This document shows positions 25,974 to 35,053 of a stretch of 64,000 nt of DNA, piece by piece. The notes under the pieces are model-generated. The model made no database searches. It was not told the DNA's origin and saw nothing but the letters and a program-made list of their open reading frames with translations. The stretch lies in NCBI GenBank assembly GCA_001584565.1, contig LSFY01000001.1:1791174-1855173 (forward strand), in the 5' to 3' direction. How positions within the stretch are numbered: the stretch's first letter is position 1; each line of letters starts with the position of its first letter. The stretch comes from Alkalithermobacter thermoalcaliphilus JW-YL-7 = DSM 7308. GTDB taxonomy: Bacteria > Bacillota > Clostridia > Peptostreptococcales > Peptostreptococcaceae. The translations under genes and the position numbers were made by a program.

Positions 25974-26356
25974 ACTAGTAACTTTAGTAAGTTCATTGCA
26001 AATAAGCGCTTAGTCATGCGGTTATAACGGGGAAGAAAGTCGTAATGCTCATAAAATCTTTTACCACATGAACATACATATCGCCTTTTTCGTAGCACAA
26101 GGAATACATGTTTAAACTGCAACGGCAAATCCTTAATTAATTGATTTCTATAATCATGAACCCTAGAAGTTAAGCAGCCGCAGGCAGGGCAAGTATGTTC
26201 ACGTGGATTGGTTTTTATATATATTTTTATAAAAGAATCCTCATGAGAAATTTTATTTATTTTTACGCCTTGTAAATTTAGTAATTTATTGATAAAATTA
26301 GAGTGCACTTGTGAATAAATCTCCTTTCTATGTTTTTTTTTAAGGTCAATTAACAT
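25970..26356 (-). CDS. ISL3 transposase, N-terminal zinc-finger part
   Basis: 128 residues with a zinc ribbon: CPACGC around residue 55 and CSCGKRF around residue 99, as in the N-terminus of ISL3 transposases. Family proteins are normally one chain of about 400 residues; here the frame ends after MNLLKLLV and continues in the -1 frame in the catalytic ORF. Identical in the second IS copy. Confidence 0.85.
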   Translation of the reverse strand: MLIDLKKKHRKEIYSQVHSNFINKLLNLQGVKINKISHEDSFIKIYIKTNPREHTCPACGCLTSRVHDYRNQLIKDLPLQFKHVFLVLRKRRYVCSCGKRFYEHYDFLPRYNRMTKRLFAMNLLKLLV

Positions 26357-26449
26357 TTTAGCAGATTTATTTCACAAGTGCTTTTATTATGCCAAAAAAT
26401 AAATGTTGAAGCACAATATTTCATGCCCCCCAACATTTATTATAGAACC

Positions 26450-26457
26450 TATTTTTT
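26450..26457 (+). repeat. IS copy 1 target-site duplication, right
   Basis: TATTTTTT, matching 24991-24998 exactly. The sequence is T-rich, so chance identity is not negligible. Confidence 0.75.
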
Positions 26458-26466
26458 TATTTCAAG

Positions 26467-26498
26467 AAAATCTCCTGTGAATGACAGGAGATTTTTTT
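26467..26498 (+). terminator. Terminator, probably that of rRNA operon 1
   Basis: ATCTCCTGT and ACAGGAGAT form a perfect 9-bp stem, extended by A/T pairs, followed by TTTTTTT. No other hairpin lies between 5S and the IS, so this is the likely original operon terminator, now displaced by 1.45 kb. Confidence 0.85.
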
Positions 26499-26530
26499 AT
26501 GACTTTTTACTATAATTACTTAGTTTAGTA

Positions 26531-26536
26531 TATAAT
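26531..26536 (+). promoter_or_regulatory. Candidate -10 for niaR
   Basis: TATAAT 21 bp before the niaR start codon; the -35 region is weak (TTTACT at 19-bp spacing). Confidence 0.4.
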
Positions 26537-26556
26537 CTAATAGTGGAGGTGATTGT

Positions 26557-27072
26557 ATGGATACTGTAAATAGAAGAAAAAACATAGAGAAATTAATATA
26601 TGAAAGTAATAACCCACTAAAGGGAAGTTACTTATCTAAATTACTAAATGTAAGTAGACAAGTTATAGTACAAGATATAGCTATATTAAGAGCTCAAGGA
26701 GTAAATATAATAGCAACTCCTCAAGGTTATATAATTCCTAAGACTAATAATTCAATCATTAAAACAATAGCATCTAATCATTTTACAATAGATGAAATGA
26801 AAGATGAACTAGAGATAATTGTAGACAATGGTGGAAAAGTAATAGATGTAATTGTAGAGCACCCTATATATGGAGAAATAAAAGGTATACTAAATATATC
26901 GTCAAGAAGAGATTTAGATGAGTTTATAGAAAAAGTAAAAAATACAAAATCTCAACCTATATCAAAACTTACAAATGGAATACATTTTCACAATATAGAG
27001 GTGAAAGATAATGAAAGTTATATATCAATAGTTAATAAATTAAAAGAAAAGGGATACTTGATAAAAGAATAA
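26557..27072 (+). CDS. niaR: NAD-biosynthesis transcriptional repressor NiaR
   Basis: 171 residues. An N-terminal helix-turn-helix (about 10-60, LKGSYLSKLLNVSRQVIVQDIAILR) is followed by a 3H domain whose conserved histidines appear in VEHPIYGEI and NGIHFHNIEV; this domain binds nicotinic acid with a metal. NiaR represses NAD synthesis and niacin uptake genes in Firmicutes when niacin is available. It lies just upstream of nadA-nadB-nadC, the usual context. Start ATG after GTGGAGGTG. Confidence 0.93.
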   Translation: MDTVNRRKNIEKLIYESNNPLKGSYLSKLLNVSRQVIVQDIAILRAQGVNIIATPQGYIIPKTNNSIIKTIASNHFTIDEMKDELEIIVDNGGKVIDVIVEHPIYGEIKGILNISSRRDLDEFIEKVKNTKSQPISKLTNGIHFHNIEVKDNESYISIVNKLKEKGYLIKE

Positions 27073-27094
27073 TAAAGTGATATATTTTTTATAT

Positions 27095-27113
27095 ACAGGT
27101 GACAAGACAGGTG
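27095..27113 (+). promoter_or_regulatory. Putative NiaR operator upstream of nadA
   Basis: Two copies of ACAGGTG in direct repeat (27095-27101 and 27107-27113), 12 bp apart, with A/T-rich promoter-like sequence just ahead. The position between niaR and nadA and the fit with the CACCTGT half-sites I recall for clostridial NiaR make an operator likely; binding is inferred. Confidence 0.6.
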
Positions 27114-27142
27114 AAAATACATTTATAAGGAGAAGATGAAAG

Positions 27143-28060
27143 ATGAATAATGATATAGTAATAAAAGAAATAGAAAAAATAAAAAAAGAAAATAATATAA
27201 AAATATTTGCACATAATTATCAAAACTATGAAGTCCAACAAGTAGCAGACTATATAGGAGACTCTTTTTATTTGACTAAATTAGCAAGAGAAATAGATGC
27301 CCAAACTATAATCATGTGCGGAGTAGATTTTATGGCAGAAACTATAAAAATTCTTTCGCCTGATAAAAAAGTTATACTTCCAGTAAAAGAAGCAACATGT
27401 CCTATGGCAAACATGATAAAAGCCAAAGATATAGAAAACTTTAAGAAAGAAAACAATGATTTTGCTGTTGTTGCATATATAAATACTAGTGCTGATGTAA
27501 AAGCTGTAGCAGATATATGTGTTACATCATCAAATGCTGTAAAAGTTATAGAATCATTAGAAGAAAATAATATATTATTTGTGCCTGATATAAATTTAGG
27601 AAATTATATTTCAAAAATGGTCAAAAGTAAAAATATAATTTCGTGGAATGGATATTGTCCTATTCATGATAAAGTAACAAAACAAGAAGTAATAAATATG
27701 AAAAATAAATATCCAAATGCTCCTGTTTTAGTTCATCCAGAGTGTAGACAAGAAGTAATAGAGGTTTCAGATTTTGTAGGATCAACCTCTGAAATAATAG
27801 AATATGCTTCAAAGTTAGATGCAAAAGAAATTACAATAGGAACTGAAACCGGTACACTCCATGTACTTAGAAGGCTAAATCCAGGTAAAAAGTTTAGACT
27901 TTTATCAAATAATCTTATATGTATAAATATGAAAAAAACTACTCTAGAAGATGTTTATAATGCAGTAGTAGGAAACAGTGGATATGAGGTTAAAGTACAG
28001 GAAGATATAAGAGTTAAAGCAAAGAATAGTTTAGAAAGAATGATAGAACTTGCAAGGTAG
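27143..28060 (+). CDS. nadA: Quinolinate synthase NadA
   Basis: 305 residues. Condenses iminoaspartate with dihydroxyacetone phosphate to quinolinate using a [4Fe-4S] cluster. The three cluster cysteines can be placed at C59 (MCGVDFMAET), C172 (GYCPIHD) and C260 (LICINMKK), by comparison with E. coli C113, C200 and C297. It is the short clostridial/thermophile form. First gene of nadA-nadB-nadC, behind the putative NiaR operator; the oxygen-sensitive cluster fits an anaerobe. Confidence 0.96.
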   Translation: MNNDIVIKEIEKIKKENNIKIFAHNYQNYEVQQVADYIGDSFYLTKLAREIDAQTIIMCGVDFMAETIKILSPDKKVILPVKEATCPMANMIKAKDIENFKKENNDFAVVAYINTSADVKAVADICVTSSNAVKVIESLEENNILFVPDINLGNYISKMVKSKNIISWNGYCPIHDKVTKQEVINMKNKYPNAPVLVHPECRQEVIEVSDFVGSTSEIIEYASKLDAKEITIGTETGTLHVLRRLNPGKKFRLLSNNLICINMKKTTLEDVYNAVVGNSGYEVKVQEDIRVKAKNSLERMIELAR

Positions 28061-28064
28061 AAAA

Positions 28065-29528
28065 ATGCAATATGATGTAATTATTGTAGGATCAGGTGTA
28101 TCAGGCCTATATACAAGTATAAATCTTGATAGCAACTTAAGTGTACTTGTTTTATCAAAGTCATCACTAGAAAATAATAATTCTAACTTAGCTCAAGGTG
28201 GAATAGCAGCAGCATTAGAAGAAGATGAAGAACAAGATCATATAAAAGATACATTAATTGCTGGTAATTATAAAAATAACATAGATAATTTAAAACTGAT
28301 GATTAAAGAAGCTAAAAAAGATATAGAAAAACTAATAAGTATAGGAGTAGAATTTGATAAAGATAAACAAGGAAATTTATTAAAAACTTTAGAGGGTGGT
28401 CACTCTAGAAAAAGAATTATTCATCACAAAGATGCAACAGGAAAGGAAGTTTTATCTAAACTAATACAAGTAGCAACTGAAGCTGAAAATATAGATATAA
28501 TTGAAAATGCATTTGTTTATGATGCATGCAAAATAAATGATAGCTTTATTGTAAGTGCTATATATGAAGATAATAAAGTTTTAAAATTTAGATGTAGATA
28601 TTTAGTATTAGCAACAGGTGGTTTAGGAAAGATATATAAATATACAACAAATTCATCAATAGCAACTGGAGATGGAATTGCAATAGCTTATTTACTAGGA
28701 GCTAAAATATCTAATTTAAATCTAATACAGTTTCACCCAACTGCTTTATGTGAAGAAAATGAGGAAAGGTTTTTAATTTCTGAAGCTGTAAGAGGAGAAG
28801 GGGCTCATCTGGTAGACCAAAATGGATATAGATTTATGGAATTATATGATGATAGAAAGGAACTTGCACCTAGAGATATTGTATCATTAAGCATACTAAA
28901 AGAAATGAAAAGGAAAAATTATAAATGTGTATATCTTGATATATCACACAAAGACAAGGACTTTATAAAAGAGAGATTTCCGAATATATATAAAAAATGT
29001 CTTGATATAGGAATAGATATAACTAATGAAAAAATTCCTGTAACACCTGTTCAGCATTACTTAATGGGAGGAATATATGTAAATAAAAATGGACAAACCA
29101 CTATAAACAGATTGTATGCTGTAGGAGAGTGTAGCTATACAGGGGTTCACGGAAATAATAGATTAGCAAGCAATTCATTACTAGAGTGTTTAGTGTTTTC
29201 AAGACTTGCAGCAAGACATATAAGCTTAAGAAAAAGAAAATGTCTTAATAATATATTTAAAGAAGATATATTCAAAGAAGATAAATACTGTATAGGTATA
29301 AATAAAATAAACTTTAATTACAAGAAGCAAATACAAGATATAATGCAAAGAGCATATTTTATACAACTAGATGTCAATAGTGCTATACATGGAATAGGTG
29401 TAATAGATAATATTTTAAATGATTTAAAAGAATTGAATTATGTAAAAGATATACATTTTTATGAAATAAGAAACATGTGTATTGTATCAAAACTAATATT
29501 ACAGGAGAGCATAAGAAATGTTAAATAA
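28065..29528 (+). CDS. nadB: L-aspartate oxidase NadB
   Basis: 487-residue flavoprotein that makes iminoaspartate from aspartate for NadA. The FAD motif GSGVSGLY is at about residues 9-16; the LAQGGIAAA, QFHPTAL and GEGAHLVDQNG blocks belong to the succinate-dehydrogenase/fumarate-reductase flavoprotein family; and NRLASNSLLECLVF is typical of NadB. In anaerobes fumarate can be the electron acceptor. ATG at 28065, 4 bp after the nadA stop with AAGGTAG upstream. Overlaps nadC by 11 nt. Confidence 0.95.
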   Translation: MQYDVIIVGSGVSGLYTSINLDSNLSVLVLSKSSLENNNSNLAQGGIAAALEEDEEQDHIKDTLIAGNYKNNIDNLKLMIKEAKKDIEKLISIGVEFDKDKQGNLLKTLEGGHSRKRIIHHKDATGKEVLSKLIQVATEAENIDIIENAFVYDACKINDSFIVSAIYEDNKVLKFRCRYLVLATGGLGKIYKYTTNSSIATGDGIAIAYLLGAKISNLNLIQFHPTALCEENEERFLISEAVRGEGAHLVDQNGYRFMELYDDRKELAPRDIVSLSILKEMKRKNYKCVYLDISHKDKDFIKERFPNIYKKCLDIGIDITNEKIPVTPVQHYLMGGIYVNKNGQTTINRLYAVGECSYTGVHGNNRLASNSLLECLVFSRLAARHISLRKRKCLNNIFKEDIFKEDKYCIGINKINFNYKKQIQDIMQRAYFIQLDVNSAIHGIGVIDNILNDLKELNYVKDIHFYEIRNMCIVSKLILQESIRNVK

Positions 29529-30351
29529 TTTTATAGTAGATGAAATTATAAAAAAGGCCCTAATAGAAGATATACACTACGTAGATATTACAACAGATAA
29601 TTTGATAGATGAAGAATGTAAATCATATGCCTATATTTTGGCAAAAGAAGAAGGAGTACTGTGTGGTATTCAAATCGCCAAAAGAGTTTTTGAGATCATT
29701 GATGAAAAGGTAGAGTTTCACGTGTTACACAACGATTCAGATCATATAAAGAAGGGAGATATAATAGCAAAGCTTTACGGAAGCACTAGGAGTTTATTAA
29801 AAGGAGAAAGGTTAGCTCTTAATATTTTACAAAGACTTTCTGGAATAGCTACAAAGACTAATAAAATAGTTAATTTAGTTAAAGATTATAAAGTAAGGAT
29901 TGTAGATACAAGAAAAACAACACCAAATCTTAGAGCTCTTGAAAAATATGCTGTTAAGGTTGGAGGAGGGTATAATCATAGATATAATTTGTCAGAATCA
30001 GTCATGATAAAAGATAATCATATAAAAGCTGTAGGATCCATAACAATGGCTGTTGATAAGATAAAAAGTAAAATTGGACATACTATAAAGGTAGAAATAG
30101 AAGTTAAAAATATAGATGAATTTAAGGAAGCTATAAGCACAGATGTAGATATAATAATGCTAGACAATATGAATATTGAAGACATAAAAGAATGTGTAAA
30201 ATTAAATAAAAGAAGGTGTGTACTAGAAGTATCAGGAAATATAACTGAAGATACGGTATTAAATGTAGCTAAAACAGGTATTGATGTAATATCTATTGGA
30301 GAGTTAACACATTCAGTAAAATCTTTGGATATATCTATGAAAATAGAGTAA
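29518..30351 (+). CDS. nadC: Nicotinate-nucleotide pyrophosphorylase (carboxylating) NadC
   Basis: 277 residues, quinolinate phosphoribosyltransferase. Converts quinolinate and PRPP to nicotinate mononucleotide and CO2. The conserved RKTTPNLRALEKYAVKVGGG segment (about 134-153), the NHRYNLSE motif and the IMLDNM strand are present. It overlaps the nadB end and is preceded by AGGAGAG. Together nadA, nadB and nadC form the complete de novo route from aspartate. Confidence 0.96.
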   Translation: MLNNFIVDEIIKKALIEDIHYVDITTDNLIDEECKSYAYILAKEEGVLCGIQIAKRVFEIIDEKVEFHVLHNDSDHIKKGDIIAKLYGSTRSLLKGERLALNILQRLSGIATKTNKIVNLVKDYKVRIVDTRKTTPNLRALEKYAVKVGGGYNHRYNLSESVMIKDNHIKAVGSITMAVDKIKSKIGHTIKVEIEVKNIDEFKEAISTDVDIIMLDNMNIEDIKECVKLNKRRCVLEVSGNITEDTVLNVAKTGIDVISIGELTHSVKSLDISMKIE

Positions 30352-30366
30352 ATAGGAGGAATAAAT

Positions 30367-31365
30367 TTGAGAGAATATCTTACCAAAACTTTAAATGGGA
30401 TGGCACTAGGATTATTTTCATCTCTTATAATAGGGCTTATACTTAAGCAAATAGGAGATATATCTGGTATGGAGGCTTTATCTACGTTTGGGAGAACAGC
30501 TCAAATGCTCATGGGTCCTGCGATAGGAGCAGGAGTTGCATATTCTCTTTCAGCTCCTCCACTTGTAGTATTCGCATCTTTAGTAACAGGAGCAATAGGC
30601 GCGGGAACTATAGTATCAGTTGATGGACAAACTCTTATAAAAATAGGAGAGCCAGCAGGAGCATTTGTAGCTGCTTTAATAGGAGCTGAGATTGGAAGAA
30701 GAATAAATGGAAAAACGAAAGTGGATATAGTTTTGGTTCCAGCAACTACAATAGTAGTTGGTGGTTTTACAGGAATTTTTATAGCTCCAATAGTTGCAGC
30801 TTTTATGAATAATTTAGGTTCATTTATTAACAAAGCGACAGAGTTACAACCTATACCTATGGGAATAATTCTTTCAGTAGTTATGGGTATGATTTTAACA
30901 TTACCTATAAGTTCTGCAGCACTATCTATAGCGCTAGGTCTTGAAGGTATAGCAGCAGGAGCAGCATTAGTAGGATGTTGTAGTCAAATGATAGGATTTG
31001 CAGTAAGTTCATATAGAGAAAACAAATTAGGAGGTTTAATAGCTCAAGGTCTAGGCACATCTATGCTTCAAGTTCCAAATATAATAAAAAATCCTTTAAT
31101 ATGGATACCTCCTATTGTAACAAGTGCTATATTAGGCCCGGTAGCAACTGTAGTATTTAAAATGAAAAGTAATAGTATAGGAGCTGGAATGGGTACAAGT
31201 GGACTTGTAGGTCAAATAGCTACAATATCTGTTATGGGAAAAGAAGTCTTACCTTTAATTATCCTTATACATTTTATACTTCCAGCTATAATAACTTTAG
31301 TGATATCTGAATATATGAGGAAAAAGGGATTAATAAAATATGGAGATATGAAACTTAGAAGTTAA
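30367..31365 (+). CDS. EIIC-like membrane permease (PTS_EIIC_2 type)
   Basis: 332 residues, very hydrophobic, about nine or ten membrane helices rich in glycine and alanine, with GPAIGAGVAYSLSAPPLVVF and GAGMGTSGLVGQIA motifs. It resembles the predicted PTS EIIC family PF13303, whose substrate is unknown. No EIIA, EIIB or HPr-like domains are encoded nearby, so phosphotransfer is not evident. TTG start with AGGAGG 7 nt upstream. It is only 15 bp after nadC and before the terminator, so it is co-transcribed with NAD genes; uptake of an NAD precursor is a possibility, not shown. Confidence 0.7.
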   Translation: MREYLTKTLNGMALGLFSSLIIGLILKQIGDISGMEALSTFGRTAQMLMGPAIGAGVAYSLSAPPLVVFASLVTGAIGAGTIVSVDGQTLIKIGEPAGAFVAALIGAEIGRRINGKTKVDIVLVPATTIVVGGFTGIFIAPIVAAFMNNLGSFINKATELQPIPMGIILSVVMGMILTLPISSAALSIALGLEGIAAGAALVGCCSQMIGFAVSSYRENKLGGLIAQGLGTSMLQVPNIIKNPLIWIPPIVTSAILGPVATVVFKMKSNSIGAGMGTSGLVGQIATISVMGKEVLPLIILIHFILPAIITLVISEYMRKKGLIKYGDMKLRS

Positions 31366-31373
31366 CATAAAAT

Positions 31374-31414
31374 GTGCACTAATACAATAAAGTATTAGTG
31401 CACGTTTTGTTTTT
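31374..31414 (+). terminator. Terminator of the nad operon
   Basis: GTGCACTAATAC and GTATTAGTGCAC form a perfect 12-bp stem with a 6-nt loop, followed by GTTTTGTTTTT. Confidence 0.9.
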
Positions 31415-31446
31415 AGTGTAAAATATAATTTAAGGGAGGGGTTATA

Positions 31447-34149
31447 TTGAAAACAGTAGATAAAAGAATAACTTTAGTTTTGATAGGAATATTTATATTT
31501 TCAATCTTTTTTTCTACAATAGTTCAATTTTTATCTAACTATATGTGGTTTATAGATGTTGGGTATAAAGATATTTATATTAAAAGAGTGTTTTATAGAT
31601 TTTTTATAGGAATTTTTATATTTGGATTGTTTAACTTTATCATGTACTTTTATTTTACTAGTATAAAGAAAAAATATTACAAAAGTATAAATATATTATA
31701 TTCAAAGGAAGAAGAGAAAAAATCAAGGCTTAAAATTTTAACTATCTCATCGTTAATATCTTTATTGTTTAGTGTATCAGTATCTTCAAGCATGTGGATG
31801 GATATATTGAAATTCAAAAATTTTACTTTGTTTGGTTTAACAGATCCTATATTCAATAAAGATATATCGTTTTATGTATTTAAACTTCCTGTAATAAAAG
31901 ATATTGTTAATATAATTTCATTTTCTTTGATACTTTTAATGGTTTTTACATTAATATATTACATAATTCTAACTTCTAATAAAGAAATATTAAGATTTAG
32001 TAGGAGTGAATGGATACATTTTGATATAAAGAAAATATATAACAGTGCATTTGATAGTATAGTATATATAATCTGTTTATTTTTTGTAGTTTTGGCGATA
32101 CAAAATTATTTATCATCTTTTGATATACTATATTCTAAAAGAGGAATAGTAACGGGAGCTAGTTTTACAGATGTAAATGTTACACTTTTTGCATATAAAA
32201 TAAAATCTATTATAAGTTTATTTACAGCAGTGCTCATAATATTAGGAAGGAAAAAAAGAAATATAAAGCTAATAGCTATAGGACCTATATTAATAGTGTT
32301 TGTAGGAGTAGCATCACTTATAGCAGAAAATATAGTTCAAAATCTTATTGTATCTCCAAATGAAATAGCTAAGGAATCTAAGTATATAAAATATAACATG
32401 GATTATACAAAAAAGGCTTATGGATTAGGTAATATAAAGCAGGAAGAATTTTTAGCCTTAGATAACTTAAGCTTTGAAGATATACAAAATAACAAAGAAA
32501 CTATAAGTAATATTCCTATAAATGATTATAGACCTACTCTTCAAACATATAATCAACTTCAGGGAATAAGAAGCTATTATAGATTTAATGATATAGATAT
32601 AGATAGATATATAATAGATGGAAAATTGACACAAGTATTTTTGTCAGCAAGAGAAATAGATAAATCAAAACTTCCTTCACAAGCTCAAACTTGGATAAAT
32701 AAACATTTAAAATACACTCACGGGTATGGAATTGTAATGTCTCCTGTAAATGATATAACAAGTAGTGGGCAACCTAAAACTATAATAAGAAATATTCCAC
32801 CAGTGAGTGAGTTTAAGCAGCTAGCAGTTAAAAGGCCTGAAATATATTTCGGAGAACTTACAAATGATTATATAGTTATAAATACTAAAGAAGATGAGTT
32901 TAGCTATCCAAAGGGAGAAACAAATGCTTTTACAAGATATGAAGGAACAGCAGGAATAAAATTAAATCTTTTAAACAGAATACTCTACTCAATAGATACT
33001 AAAAGTCTAAAGTTATTAGTTTCTACAGCAATAAATTCAGATAGTAGAATAATTATAAACAGAAATATAAATGATAGAATAAAAGCTATAGCTCCTTTTA
33101 TAGAATATGATGAAGATCCATATATAGTATTAGTAGATGGAAAACTGTATTGGATAGTTGATGGATATACTACTACTGAAAGATATCCATATTCACAAGT
33201 TTATGAAGATAGTAATATTAACTATATAAGAAACTCAGTAAAAGTAGTTATAGATGCTTATAATGGAGATGTAGATTTCTATATAGTTGATGATAACGAC
33301 CCTATAATAAAAACTTACTCGAAAATATTCAAAGACTTGTTTAAATCAATAGATAAAATGCCACAAGGAATAAAAAGGCACCTAAGATATCCTCAACATA
33401 TATTCGATATACAGGCAAAAGTTTATGCTACATATCATATGAAAGATGTTGGTGTATTTTATAACAAAGAAGATCAATGGGAAATAGCAACAGAGATATA
33501 TCAAGGAAAAAATGATCCTATTGAGGTAGAGTCTAATTATATCGTATTCAAGCTACCTAATGAGGATAGAGCTGAATTTTTACTAACTGTTCCATATACC
33601 CCAAGAGGAAAACAAAATATGACAGCTCTTTTAGTTGCAAGGAATGATTTAGAAAAATATGGCCAAATTATTCTGTATAAGTTCCCTAAAGATAAAAATG
33701 TATTAGGACCTTACCAAATAGAATCAAGAATAAACCAAGACCCAGAAATATCTAGAAATCTAACACAATGGGATAGTGGAGGATCTAAAGTAATAAGAGG
33801 TCATATGATAACCGTACCTATACAAGATTCACTTTTATATGTTGAACCTTTATATATAAAATCAGATTCAAAAGAAAGTATACCTGAAGTTAAAAAAATA
33901 ATAATGTTATATAAAGATAAAATAGTTATAGAAAATTCTTTACAAGAAGCATTAGATAGCCTTTTTAAAAATGGAGAAAAACAAAAGGATAAAGAATTTG
34001 TTTACGACCAAGATAATTTAATTACTAAAGCTAATGAAATTTATAATAAAGCACAACAGGCAATGAAAGAAGGTAATTTCTCAGATTATGGTAAGTATAT
34101 ACAAGAGTTAGGGGAAGTGTTAAGAAAATTAGAATCAGAAAATAGATAA
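31447..34149 (+). CDS. UPF0182 family membrane protein
   Basis: 900 residues. About seven transmembrane helices in the first 300 residues, then a large soluble region presumably outside the membrane, rich in PEIYFGE, TRYEGTAGI and RVPYTPRGKQNM-like segments that mark UPF0182 (COG1615). Function unknown in all members. TTG start with GGGAGGGG 5 nt upstream. Ends with a Glu-rich helix. Next to mscS (14 bp), so probably one transcript. Length is typical for the family. Confidence 0.88.
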   Translation: MKTVDKRITLVLIGIFIFSIFFSTIVQFLSNYMWFIDVGYKDIYIKRVFYRFFIGIFIFGLFNFIMYFYFTSIKKKYYKSINILYSKEEEKKSRLKILTISSLISLLFSVSVSSSMWMDILKFKNFTLFGLTDPIFNKDISFYVFKLPVIKDIVNIISFSLILLMVFTLIYYIILTSNKEILRFSRSEWIHFDIKKIYNSAFDSIVYIICLFFVVLAIQNYLSSFDILYSKRGIVTGASFTDVNVTLFAYKIKSIISLFTAVLIILGRKKRNIKLIAIGPILIVFVGVASLIAENIVQNLIVSPNEIAKESKYIKYNMDYTKKAYGLGNIKQEEFLALDNLSFEDIQNNKETISNIPINDYRPTLQTYNQLQGIRSYYRFNDIDIDRYIIDGKLTQVFLSAREIDKSKLPSQAQTWINKHLKYTHGYGIVMSPVNDITSSGQPKTIIRNIPPVSEFKQLAVKRPEIYFGELTNDYIVINTKEDEFSYPKGETNAFTRYEGTAGIKLNLLNRILYSIDTKSLKLLVSTAINSDSRIIINRNINDRIKAIAPFIEYDEDPYIVLVDGKLYWIVDGYTTTERYPYSQVYEDSNINYIRNSVKVVIDAYNGDVDFYIVDDNDPIIKTYSKIFKDLFKSIDKMPQGIKRHLRYPQHIFDIQAKVYATYHMKDVGVFYNKEDQWEIATEIYQGKNDPIEVESNYIVFKLPNEDRAEFLLTVPYTPRGKQNMTALLVARNDLEKYGQIILYKFPKDKNVLGPYQIESRINQDPEISRNLTQWDSGGSKVIRGHMITVPIQDSLLYVEPLYIKSDSKESIPEVKKIIMLYKDKIVIENSLQEALDSLFKNGEKQKDKEFVYDQDNLITKANEIYNKAQQAMKEGNFSDYGKYIQELGEVLRKLESENR

Positions 34150-34163
34150 AAGGAGGTTAAATT

Positions 34164-34982
34164 TTGCAAATAGATATAATACAGGAAATAAATAAGTATA
34201 TCGTTGTTTATGGAATGGATATATTAACATCTATAGCTGTATTAGTAGTTGGTATATATCTATCTAGAAAACTTAGAAAAATAACAAGAAAGTTTTTAGA
34301 AAAGGCAGGCATAGATTTATCATTAGTTGGATTTATTTCTCAACTTGTTTATATATTAGGGATAGTATTTGTAGGTGTAACTGTTTTAAATAAGTTAGGA
34401 ATGCCAACTACATCGTTTGTAACTGTACTTGGTGCTGCTGGATTTGCGGTAGGTTTAGCTCTTCAGGGCTCACTTTCAAATTTTGCATCTGGTGTTTTGA
34501 TACTAGTATTTAAGCCATTTAGAGTAAAAGATGTAATACAAACTTCGGATATTTTAGGAGCAGTTGAAGAAATACAAATATTTAACACTATATTAAGAAC
34601 ATTTGATAACAAAACTATAATAATACCTAACTCAAAGCTAACATCAGACAAAATAATAAATTATACTCTTCAAGATAAAAGAAGAATAGATTTTGAGTTT
34701 GGGGTATCTTATGATAGTGATATAGTTAAAGTTAAGAATGTTATAAGGGAAATATTTGATAAAGATGAAAGAATTCTTAAAGATCCAATGCCTATAATAG
34801 GAGTTTTAGAATTTGCTGATAGTTGTATAAAAATAGTTGCAAGACCATGGGTTATAACTGAAAACTACTGGCCAGTATATTTTGATGTAATGGAGAAAGT
34901 AAAATATGAATTTGATAAAAATGATATAGTAATACCTTACCCTCAAAGGGTTATACATTTAAGAAATGATGAAAAAATATAA
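34164..34982 (+). CDS. mscS: Small-conductance mechanosensitive channel MscS
   Basis: 272 residues. Three N-terminal membrane helices (about 17-35, 56-78, 85-112); the third, pore-lining one has the small-residue pattern GAAGFAVGLALQGSLSNFASG typical of MscS. It is followed by the beta domain (FKPFRVKDVI) and the C-terminal cytoplasmic cage. A heptamer that opens under membrane tension to release solutes after hypo-osmotic shock. TTG start, AGGAGG 7 nt upstream, directly after the UPF0182 gene. Confidence 0.93.
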   Translation: MQIDIIQEINKYIVVYGMDILTSIAVLVVGIYLSRKLRKITRKFLEKAGIDLSLVGFISQLVYILGIVFVGVTVLNKLGMPTTSFVTVLGAAGFAVGLALQGSLSNFASGVLILVFKPFRVKDVIQTSDILGAVEEIQIFNTILRTFDNKTIIIPNSKLTSDKIINYTLQDKRRIDFEFGVSYDSDIVKVKNVIREIFDKDERILKDPMPIIGVLEFADSCIKIVARPWVITENYWPVYFDVMEKVKYEFDKNDIVIPYPQRVIHLRNDEKI

Positions 34983-35053
34983 AAAATGTAGTTTAAAATT
35001 ATAAGTTAAGGGGTAAGTATAAAGTACACAAATTATACTAAAGGGAGGAATGT

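Larger units (their letters stand above)
24999..26449 (-). mobile_element. ISL3-family insertion sequence, copy 1
   Basis: 1451 bp. Imperfect inverted ends begin GGCTCTTTGTCAA on the left and GGTTCTATAATAA (reverse complement) on the right, sharing GTTGGGG at the inner edge. It carries a two-frame ISL3-type transposase on the minus strand, opposite to rRNA transcription. An exact 8-bp duplication flanks it. The only difference I saw from copy 2 (55742-57192) is one base at 25141. It lies between the 5S gene and the operon terminator. Confidence 0.92.

Noticed and set aside
34983-35053. Possible PerR box before rubrerythrin
   Set aside because: The A/T-rich words there do not fit TTATAATNATTATAA well enough to claim.
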